This document shows, piece by piece, positions 1-5,198 of a stretch of DNA of 8,355 bases (positions are counted from its first letter, which is position 1; the number at the start of each line of letters is the position of its first letter). The stretch is from positions 1 to 8,355 of the forward strand of contig CAMATR010000052.1 in assembly GCA_945861175.1 (NCBI GenBank), in the 5' to 3' direction. The notes beneath the pieces were generated by a model. It worked only from the letters and a program-made list of their open reading frames with translations. It had not been told where the DNA came from and ran no database searches. The translations under genes were made by a program, and so were the position numbers. Source of the DNA: Chitinophaga pinensis (lineage in GTDB: Bacteria; Bacteroidota; Bacteroidia; Flavobacteriales_D; Crocinitomicaceae).

Positions 1-792
1 TAGAGGAACTTTTGCATGAATCATAAAGGGTCTTCGCTCTTTTCTTACAAGATCAAAAACTTCATTAACAGTTTCATAAGACAATGAAAAGTCACTCCCA
101 TCAATTGTTCTAACTTCTATCCCATTGAAACCACGCATGTATTCTGTCATATCTTGTGCGCGTGTCTCGGCAGCGTTGGCTGAAATATCCCAACCATTGT
201 CTTGCACGAGATAGACAATAGGAAATTGTTTCAATGCTGCCATTTGCAATGCCTCAGAAACCTCACCTTCTGTGCAAGATGCATCTCCTAAAGAGCAAAT
301 AACTACTGGATTTTGTCCATTGAAATCTTGAGCCAAACCTTGTTTCTCCTTGTATTGAATACCCATTGCTACACCAGTAGTTGGAATAGCCTGCATGCCA
401 GTTGCCGATGATTGGTGCGGAATTTTAGGCATGTCATTGCGATTCAGCGAAGGATGCGAATAATAAGTTCTCCCCCCTGAAAAAGGATCATCCTTTTTAG
501 CAAAAACCTGCAACATCAGTTCGTAAGGAGACATTCCAATACCCAATAGAATACTATCATCTCTATAATATGGCGCCACCCAATCCTGAGGCTTTAGTTG
601 CATTCCAACTGCCAATTGAATAGCTTCATGTCCTCTCGATGTAGCATGCACATACTTCGCCGTCACTTCTTTATTCACCTCGTATTTTTCGGTAAGTGTT
701 TTTGCTGTAAACATTAGACGAAAGGCTTTCAGAAGCACATTCTTATCTACCAATAATTCTTTATTTATTTTTTTTGAAGTGGCAGTTGCCAT
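1..792 (-). CDS. 2-oxo-acid dehydrogenase E1 component, alpha-type N-terminal part (partial, C-terminus beyond the left edge)
   Basis: Translating the minus strand from ATG at 792 gives 264 open residues beginning MATATSKK and reaching the window edge without a stop. Family features are clear: SRGHEAIQLAVG (52-63, the family's G-Q/H-E-A helix), APYYRDD (73-79), and the thiamine diphosphate/Mg motif starting GDAS (169-172) with EGEVSEA (175-181) and closing at VQDN (196-199). This E1 subunit would decarboxylate a 2-oxo acid, probably a branched-chain one or pyruvate, and pass the acyl group to a lipoylated E2 in the cytoplasm, giving acyl-CoA and feeding NADH production through E3. The motif reads GDA rather than the textbook GDG, a conservative change. 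Bacteroidota often carry alpha and beta E1 parts fused in one long chain, so a beta domain may follow outside the window. Substrate cannot be settled here. The family call is firm; branched-chain specificity is inference. Confidence 0.88.
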   Translation of the reverse strand, partial: MATATSKKINKELLVDKNVLLKAFRLMFTAKTLTEKYEVNKEVTAKYVHATSRGHEAIQLAVGMQLKPQDWVAPYYRDDSILLGIGMSPYELMLQVFAKKDDPFSGGRTYYSHPSLNRNDMPKIPHQSSATGMQAIPTTGVAMGIQYKEKQGLAQDFNGQNPVVICSLGDASCTEGEVSEALQMAALKQFPIVYLVQDNGWDISANAAETRAQDMTEYMRGFNGIEVRTIDGSDFSLSYETVNEVFDLVRKERRPFMIHAKVPL

Positions 793-811
793 AAATTGAT
801 CTATTTTAATT

Positions 812-819
812 CAAATATA
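812..819 (-). promoter_or_regulatory. Likely -7 promoter element of the E1 gene
   Basis: The minus strand reads TATATTTG, an exact match to the Bacteroidota -7 consensus TAnnTTTG, ending 20 bp before the E1 start codon. No good TTTG -33 partner is visible at the usual distance; only T-rich sequence is present. It suggests that E1 has its own transcript rather than depending on the upstream peptidase gene. AT-rich sequence makes chance matches common. Confidence 0.42.
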
Positions 820-862
820 GGAAAACAAAAATCTAAAAATAAATTGCTTACCAATTCAATTG

Positions 863-2998
863 CTACTTATTATTCTCAATAACATAGTTCAGAACCTTTT
901 CCATAAGATGCACACGATCCTTGCCCATTACATTGTGCTTATGCATTGGATATGGAAAGAAATCCATCTGAATGCCCAATTCTACAAATTTCTTGACCAA
1001 TGCGTAGTTGTGTTGCATCACTACAACATCATCAACAGTGCCATGGATTAACAATAGATTGCCCTTCAAATTAGCCGCATGTGTCATTAAGCAAGAAGCT
1101 TCATATCCTTTTGGATTTTCTTCCGGTCGATCCATATATCGTTCACCATACATGATTTCATAATATTTCCAATCAGTGACAGGCCCTCCTGCAACACCTA
1201 CTTGAAAAACACCAGGTTGTCTCAACATAAATGAGGTCGTCATAAATCCGCCGAATGACCAACCATGAACTGCTAATCGATTCGTATCCACGAACGGCAA
1301 TGTTTTAATGTATGAAACTCCTCTTAATTGGTCTTCCATTTCAACCATCCCCAATTGACGATGAATCTGACTTTCATCCGCAAATCCTCGATAACCAGAA
1401 CCACGACCGTCCAATGTAAATACCAAATAACCTTGTTCTGCCATCCAATACATCCAAAGGTTTGCGCCATCTAACCAAGAATTAGTAACCATTTGTGCAT
1501 GAGGACCGCCATATACGTAGACGAAAACCGGATATTTTTTTGAAGAATCAAAGTTGCTTGGCTTGATTAATCTTGAGTACAAAGTTGAAACTCCATCCAA
1601 CACTTTTATTTCTGATGTACCAATTTGAACATCTCCTAATTTATCATAACTCTGAAGTACTACTTTCAACGATTTACCTTTCAATGAAAAGATTTCACTA
1701 CGATACGCGATTGTATGACTAGAATAGGTATCCAAAAAGTAAACACCGTTTTTAGACAAGCTAAAATCATGCGTGCCATCAACCTTTGTAAGCAGTGATT
1801 GAGCGCCAGTTGCAAGATTAACAGAGTAGAACAAAGTATTCATTGCATTCGGACCAGTAGCAGAGTAAAAAACATTTTTTCCATCTTCACTTACATCAAC
1901 AATATCTTTCACAACGAATTTATTAGCTGTAAGTTGGCGAATTAATTTACCTGAAAAATCATAATAATACAGGTTATTAAACCCATCCTTTTCCGAAATC
2001 CAAATGAAATTATTTGATTTTTTTGAAGGAAAAAAAGCTGGATGCTCGGGCTCCACCCATTTGTCATTGGACTCTTCGAATAACGTTCGAATAAATTTTC
2101 CTGTTACTGCATCATATAGGTTCAACCACATATGGTTTTGACCACGGTTTACTTCTGCAAGAAGGATGTATTTATCGTCAGGCGTAAATGCTAGGTTTGT
2201 TAAATAGTCATCTTCAGCACCTTTTGGATGAATGTAAATAGTTTTGTTCGAAGAAAAATTAAAAATCCCAACGGTTGGTTTTTCAGATGTCTGTCCAGCC
2301 ATTGGATATTTAATAGTTTGCAAAACCCCCGGAGTTTGTGAAATGTCCAACAGCGGATAATCATGAACCTCCGATTCATCTTTTTGATAAAAGGCAAGGA
2401 GGTTTCCAGAATTAGACCAAAATAATCCTCCTGAAATTCCAAATTCGTTTCGAGCAATACTCTGTCCTGACACTATGTTTTTATCAGTATTGTTTGTTAT
2501 GATGTGTTTTTTGCCATCAGCCATTTGAGCATAAACATTATTGCCAACAGTAAAAGCTATGGACTCTGTTTGTTCATGGAGCAAATGATTTTCAGCTTCT
2601 TTTTCTAATCCTTGAAGGAGTTTACCTTTTTTCGCCTTGGTATCATACATATAATAATTACTTCCATCATTCAAATAAAATTGAAAAGCACTTTTCCATG
2701 TCATACCTGCAAACGAAGTTAATTCGCTGTTCAAAACTTCGTTTACCTGCTGTATTGTGATCCATTCTTCATCCTTTTTTGAAAGAGCCGATGATTTATA
2801 AAGCGTCTGATAGTTTTTACTTAAAAAAGTGTAAGCATCTCCGTCCAACCATTCAAAACCGTAAACCCGGTCAGGACCGAAAGTTCTATATTGACCCAAA
2901 ACTGCATCTTTGAGTGACAACTCTTTTTTCTGCGAAAAAGTGTAAGAATTTATCCCTAGTAGGATAAAAACGAAACAGTATGACAATTCTTTTTTCAT
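863..2998 (-). CDS. Exported S9 family dipeptidyl peptidase (DPP IV-like)
   Basis: A serine peptidase of the prolyl oligopeptidase clan, 711 aa from ATG at 2998, a usual length for bacterial DPP IV-like enzymes. It probably removes dipeptides from peptide N-termini in the periplasm. Residues 1-22 form a signal peptide (MKKELSYCFVFILLG, then SYTFS). An N-terminal beta-propeller (DPPIV_N) fills most of residues 30-460 and includes EFGISGGLFWS, the region that in this family carries the glutamate gripping the substrate amino terminus. The C-terminal alpha/beta-hydrolase domain has YGGP (oxyanion Tyr496), GWSFGG (nucleophile Ser581), GTVDD (Asp656) and HKHNVMG (His688), so the triad is complete. 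An ATG at 3022 would add eight residues (MSIKLILR) and overlap the upstream gene by 16 bp; I prefer 2998 because it gives a standard signal peptide start and lies 8 bp after that gene's stop. Exact specificity (dipeptidyl, prolyl tripeptidyl or other) is not resolved. Confidence 0.9.
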   Translation of the reverse strand: MKKELSYCFVFILLGINSYTFSQKKELSLKDAVLGQYRTFGPDRVYGFEWLDGDAYTFLSKNYQTLYKSSALSKKDEEWITIQQVNEVLNSELTSFAGMTWKSAFQFYLNDGSNYYMYDTKAKKGKLLQGLEKEAENHLLHEQTESIAFTVGNNVYAQMADGKKHIITNNTDKNIVSGQSIARNEFGISGGLFWSNSGNLLAFYQKDESEVHDYPLLDISQTPGVLQTIKYPMAGQTSEKPTVGIFNFSSNKTIYIHPKGAEDDYLTNLAFTPDDKYILLAEVNRGQNHMWLNLYDAVTGKFIRTLFEESNDKWVEPEHPAFFPSKKSNNFIWISEKDGFNNLYYYDFSGKLIRQLTANKFVVKDIVDVSEDGKNVFYSATGPNAMNTLFYSVNLATGAQSLLTKVDGTHDFSLSKNGVYFLDTYSSHTIAYRSEIFSLKGKSLKVVLQSYDKLGDVQIGTSEIKVLDGVSTLYSRLIKPSNFDSSKKYPVFVYVYGGPHAQMVTNSWLDGANLWMYWMAEQGYLVFTLDGRGSGYRGFADESQIHRQLGMVEMEDQLRGVSYIKTLPFVDTNRLAVHGWSFGGFMTTSFMLRQPGVFQVGVAGGPVTDWKYYEIMYGERYMDRPEENPKGYEASCLMTHAANLKGNLLLIHGTVDDVVVMQHNYALVKKFVELGIQMDFFPYPMHKHNVMGKDRVHLMEKVLNYVIENNK

Positions 2999-3006
2999 TC
3001 TTAAAA

Positions 3007-3687
3007 TTAATTTAATCGACATTTTTCAAAAAAATCAGAAACTGGCTTTCCAATTTTATAACATTTCAATACTAATTCATCTAAGCCATCCTCCAAAACT
3101 ATTTCAGGTGCGAATTCACAGAAGAAATACCATTGTTTATTAAAAACCAAAGGTTCATCCAGCGCCGCCGATTTTAATTCTGATGGCAAGACCTTATTTT
3201 TTTCGCCTAAAATAGTACCGTAAAGTTTTTTAAATTCTTGCGAGTTGCACAACGTTTTGAATTCTTCTGCATTCTGAGCAATTCCTTCTCTGATTTGCTG
3301 AATTTCGTCTTTATCAGATTCATATACCCCACCATAAACTCTAAAATATTCAGGACCTATTTCAAAGTAAACCCCATTTATCGCCCTACTCTTTTTGCCT
3401 CCTGGCGCCACAACAGCTGATGTTGATAGCTTGTAGGGCGTTTTGTCTTTGGAAAACCGAATATCTCTATTTATTCTAAAAATACAATCTTTGGATTCCA
3501 ATTCTTTAAAGCGTGAATCTTCAATTGATAGTCTTTCAATTATTACATCAACAAATTTCTTGAAAGGTTCTTTAATAATCAATTCATATCTTTTGCGATT
3601 CTGATCAAACCAATCTTTGTTATTGTTCGCTGCCAATTCAATAAAAAATCGAAGAAAATCAGGTTCAAAAAAACATTTAGTCGACAT
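3007..3687 (-). CDS. DUF2461 family protein
   Basis: A 226-residue soluble protein with no signal peptide or membrane segment. It matches the DUF2461 (TIGR02453) family: FLRFFIELAANNNKDWFDQNR near the N-terminus (12-32), then the hallmark RINRDIRFSKDKTPYK (71-86), a glycine-rich AAVVAPGG-like strand (about 90-97), GVYFEIGPE (105-113), and a C-terminal FNKQWYFFCEF region (about 182-192). Family length is typically 210-230 aa, so this is complete. The family has no established biochemical role that I know of. It begins the minus-strand block and ends just before the peptidase start, so the two are probably co-transcribed, but that gives no clear functional hint because one product is cytoplasmic and the other exported. 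Start at 3687 fits the promoter-like element 22 bp upstream. Confidence 0.88.
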   Translation of the reverse strand: MSTKCFFEPDFLRFFIELAANNNKDWFDQNRKRYELIIKEPFKKFVDVIIERLSIEDSRFKELESKDCIFRINRDIRFSKDKTPYKLSTSAVVAPGGKKSRAINGVYFEIGPEYFRVYGGVYESDKDEIQQIREGIAQNAEEFKTLCNSQEFKKLYGTILGEKNKVLPSELKSAALDEPLVFNKQWYFFCEFAPEIVLEDGLDELVLKCYKIGKPVSDFFEKCRLN

Positions 3688-3708
3688 CGCTATTTTTTAA
3701 ATTAGAAC

Positions 3709-3716
3709 CAAATTTA
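3709..3716 (-). promoter_or_regulatory. Likely -7 promoter element of the DUF2461-peptidase unit
   Basis: The minus strand reads TAAATTTG, an exact TAnnTTTG match, 22 bp before the ATG at 3687. A weak -33-like TTCTG lies 17 bp further upstream. The distance to the start codon is almost the same as for the element before the E1 gene, which supports both. It sits in the 61-bp gap separating the divergent blocks. Confidence 0.45.
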
Positions 3717-3729
3717 GCGCTTATTCGCT
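3716..3729. repeat. Short inverted and direct repeat in the divergent intergenic region, possible operator
   Basis: AGCG at 3716-3719 and CGCT at 3726-3729 form an inverted repeat with a 6-bp spacer. The same stretch holds a direct repeat of CGCTT at 3718-3722 and 3726-3730. It is a small GC-rich island in AT-rich sequence, directly upstream of the minus-strand -7 element, where a regulator would block or aid polymerase. No regulator is implied by the sequence, and four-base arms can occur by chance. Confidence 0.22.
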
Positions 3730-3748
3730 TGCACAGAATTGTGTATGG

Positions 3749-4264
3749 ATGAATATTCTTACTTTTAACAAAAGATTCGAAATGAAACATGTTTCTTTAA
3801 AGAGCATTGAAAATGCCATTGAGCTTGTAGACAACCTTGATGATCAAGGCCTTGAAAAACTTTCTGAAAAATACGCTCTTGCACAGCAAGTATTGTTGAG
3901 TTATGTTATGACTGCTCCTGAAGAGTATGAAAATGAGAATCTTGAAGGGTTATTAATCTATTATTTTTGTTTACTTTCTGAATGCTTCGAACAAGAAGGA
4001 ATAAAGGTAAAACCAATTACAGAAGAACAAATTGACGCTTTTGAAGAGTCCTATTTTCAGATGCTCGATAATTATTTCGAAAATGATGAACAGGAAGTTC
4101 TAGAAGACTTTTGCGACCAGCCTGAACTTGCTCAATTCATGGGTATAGAAATCTCTACAGAAGATCAAGACGGTTCAACACTCGATGATGAAACTGCTAC
4201 ACAATTATTCATTGTTACAATTGCCATGATTTCACTCATGAATCAATCTATTATCAATAATTAA
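3749..4264 (+). CDS. Unrecognised highly acidic protein, upstream of the PaaI-like thioesterase
   Basis: I do not recognise this protein. It is 171 aa from ATG at 3749, or 160 aa from ATG at 3782 (MKHVSLKSIENAIELVDNL). The second start is attractive because the first eleven residues (MNILTFNKRFE) differ in character from the rest and a promoter-like element lies between the two ATGs. It is very acidic: 37 Asp/Glu against 8 Lys/Arg by my count, with dense clusters such as ENDEQEVLEDF and TEDQDGSTLDDE. It looks mostly helical, with a hydrophobic stretch LLIYYFCLLSECF near the middle and a hydrophobic C-terminal end (LFIVTIAMISLM, about 153-164) that is short for a membrane span and may be a buried helix. 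There is no signal peptide. It ends 3 bp before the thioesterase start, so the two are almost certainly one transcript. No catalytic motif is visible, so no function is assigned. Confidence 0.75.
   Translation: MNILTFNKRFEMKHVSLKSIENAIELVDNLDDQGLEKLSEKYALAQQVLLSYVMTAPEEYENENLEGLLIYYFCLLSECFEQEGIKVKPITEEQIDAFEESYFQMLDNYFENDEQEVLEDFCDQPELAQFMGIEISTEDQDGSTLDDETATQLFIVTIAMISLMNQSIINN
3760..3767 (+). promoter_or_regulatory. Possible -7 element for the acidic protein-thioesterase unit
   Basis: TACTTTTA matches TAnnTTTG at all fixed positions except the last base. A TTG at 3739-3741 lies 18 bp upstream, a reasonable -33 position for Bacteroidota. If real, transcription would begin near 3773, which would force translation to start at 3782. 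The same octamer, again preceded by GAATATT, occurs before marR. Confidence 0.28.
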
Positions 4265-4267
4265 TTC

Positions 4268-4675
4268 GTGAAAACTCCAGAGGAGATCGTTGCTGAAATG
4301 ATGCAACAAGATGCTTTTAGTAAATGGCTAGGTATTGAACTTATCCATATATCCAGAGGTTATTGTGTACTTCAATTGAGTGTAAACAGCGAAATGCTCA
4401 ATGGATTCGAAATTTTACATGGTGGAATTTCATACTCCCTCAGTGATTCTGCTCTTGCTTTTGCAGCAAATTCATACGGGAATAAATGCGTAAGTATTGA
4501 AACTTCCATTTCACACTTAAAACCCGTTCCACCGAAAGAAATTCTCAAAGCTGTTGCTAACGAACTTCATCGGGGAAAATCATTAGCAGTTTATGAAGTA
4601 TCTATTTTTAATGCAAGAGATGAAAAAATCTCTCTTTTTAAAGGAACTGTTCACATCTCGAAAGAAATCTGGTAG
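4268..4675 (+). CDS. PaaI-like hotdog-fold acyl-CoA thioesterase
   Basis: A complete 135-residue single hotdog domain, the normal size for PaaI-type thioesterases, which hydrolyse acyl-CoA or aryl-CoA thioesters in the cytoplasm as homotetramers. Visible family features are an N-terminal helix followed by FSKWLGIEL (18-25), then MLNGFEILHGG (43-53) containing the HGG motif at 51-53, and SLSDSALAFAAN (58-68), where Asp60 lies at the position of the catalytic aspartate of PaaI. ETSISHLKPV (about 78-87) is the usual central strand. The start is GTG at 4268, 3 bp after the preceding stop; no upstream in-frame ATG is available and the next ATG is ten codons in, so GTG is the best choice. It lies just ahead of a beta-oxidation operon, suggesting a role in clearing stalled acyl-CoAs; no phenylacetate-pathway genes are in view, so the PaaI substrate should not be assumed. 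Confidence 0.87.
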   Translation: MKTPEEIVAEMMQQDAFSKWLGIELIHISRGYCVLQLSVNSEMLNGFEILHGGISYSLSDSALAFAANSYGNKCVSIETSISHLKPVPPKEILKAVANELHRGKSLAVYEVSIFNARDEKISLFKGTVHISKEIW

Positions 4676-4690
4676 AAATTTCAATTTTCA

Positions 4691-4702
4691 TATGTACGCA
4701 TA
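4691..4702. promoter_or_regulatory. Candidate MarR operator, upstream half-sites
   Basis: TATG and CATA flank a 4-bp centre (TACG), giving an inverted repeat of 12 bp; extending outward, 7 of 11 arm positions still pair. It lies between the -33 and -7 positions of the putative marR promoter, where a repressor would compete with polymerase. MarR proteins usually bind AT-rich palindromes of about 16-20 bp and often control their own gene. The match is imperfect and the assignment is inference. Confidence 0.22.
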
Positions 4703-4713
4703 GAATATTTTAT

Positions 4714-4721
4714 TACTTTTA
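4714..4721 (+). promoter_or_regulatory. Possible -7 promoter element of the marR-fadN-fadA operon
   Basis: TACTTTTA, one base off TAnnTTTG, ends 18 bp before the marR ATG at 4740, a spacing like that of the two stronger elements on the minus strand. No clear TTG/TTTG lies at -33. The 64-bp gap after the thioesterase stop has no terminator-like hairpin, so read-through from the upstream pair is also possible. Confidence 0.32.
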
Positions 4722-4726
4722 GCTAT

Positions 4727-4740
4727 TGATTATTCAATCA
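4727..4740. promoter_or_regulatory. Candidate MarR operator abutting the marR start codon
   Basis: TGATT and AATCA are perfect 5-bp inverted arms around ATTC, ending on the A of the marR start codon. A second, overlapping repeat, ATTGA-TTAT-TCAAT, spans 4725-4738. The position between the -7 element and the ATG is classic for an autorepressor site. AT-rich sequence gives such repeats by chance fairly often, so confidence is low. Confidence 0.28.
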
Positions 4741-5198
4741 TGGCTGACAAAACCAACATATTATACGACTTTTTGATTCGTCATGTTTGGCATCGAATAT
4801 CTCGCATGTACAATCAAAAAGCATGCGAACACAATATGACAATGTCAATAGGGTTTATTCTAATGATCGTTGACAAGGACGGAACACCAAGCACTCAAAT
4901 AGGCCCTCGCATGGGAATGGAGCCTACTTCACTCTCTCGTACCTTAAAAGCAATGGAAGAAAGAAACCTTATTAGAAGGCAGCTCGATGAAATTGACAAA
5001 CGAAAAGTATTGATCTTATTGACAAATGAAGGCATAGAATACCGCAGATTAGTGCGTCAAACTATTCTCGACTTCAATGAAAAAATTCTAACAAAAATTT
5101 CTAAAGACAAATTGGACATCTTTTACGAGGTAATTAATCAAATGGATAATTTGGTAGAAGAAGAACTAAAAAGTAATAGTAAAAAATCAAATTCATGA
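4740..5198 (+). CDS. MarR family transcriptional regulator, probable local regulator of beta-oxidation
   Basis: A 152-residue winged-helix regulator, the standard MarR size. The N-terminal helix (about 5-27, FLIRHVWHRISRMYNQ) and C-terminal helices (about 103-145) form the dimerisation region. The DNA-binding part runs from MSIGFILMIV (35-44) through the recognition helix GMEPTSLSRTLKAMEERNLI (59-78) to the wing, where DEIDKRKVLILLTNEG (82-97) contains the family's D-x-R/K-D/K-R-x-x signature. Its stop overlaps the fadN start by 4 bp (ATGA), so the regulator and the enzymes are made from one message and probably coupled in translation. It most likely represses this operon and releases DNA on binding an acyl-CoA or related ligand; that ligand is inferred from context only. 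Start at 4740 is the first in-frame ATG and fits the family length. Confidence 0.88.
   Translation: MADKTNILYDFLIRHVWHRISRMYNQKACEHNMTMSIGFILMIVDKDGTPSTQIGPRMGMEPTSLSRTLKAMEERNLIRRQLDEIDKRKVLILLTNEGIEYRRLVRQTILDFNEKILTKISKDKLDIFYEVINQMDNLVEEELKSNSKKSNS

Noticed and set aside
841..862. Possible terminator between the peptidase and E1 genes
   Set aside because: The minus strand has only a tiny CAATT/AATTG repeat without a usable loop and no GC stem, so it cannot be called a terminator even though T-rich sequence follows.
860..1051. A 63-codon plus-strand frame over the 3' end of the peptidase gene, rich in His and Ile
   Set aside because: It lies antisense to the catalytic His/Asp region of the peptidase, which is clearly the coding strand.
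2200..2457. An 85-codon open frame on the minus strand inside the peptidase gene
   Set aside because: It is the same strand in another frame within the beta-propeller coding region, with no start context or homology I can see.
4268..4675. Naming the thioesterase as a phenylacetate-pathway PaaI
   Set aside because: No other paa genes are in view, and PaaI-type sequences cover many acyl-CoA substrates.
4675..4682. GAAATTTC palindrome at the end of the thioesterase gene
   Set aside because: Eight AT-rich bases with no loop; neither a terminator nor a convincing binding site.
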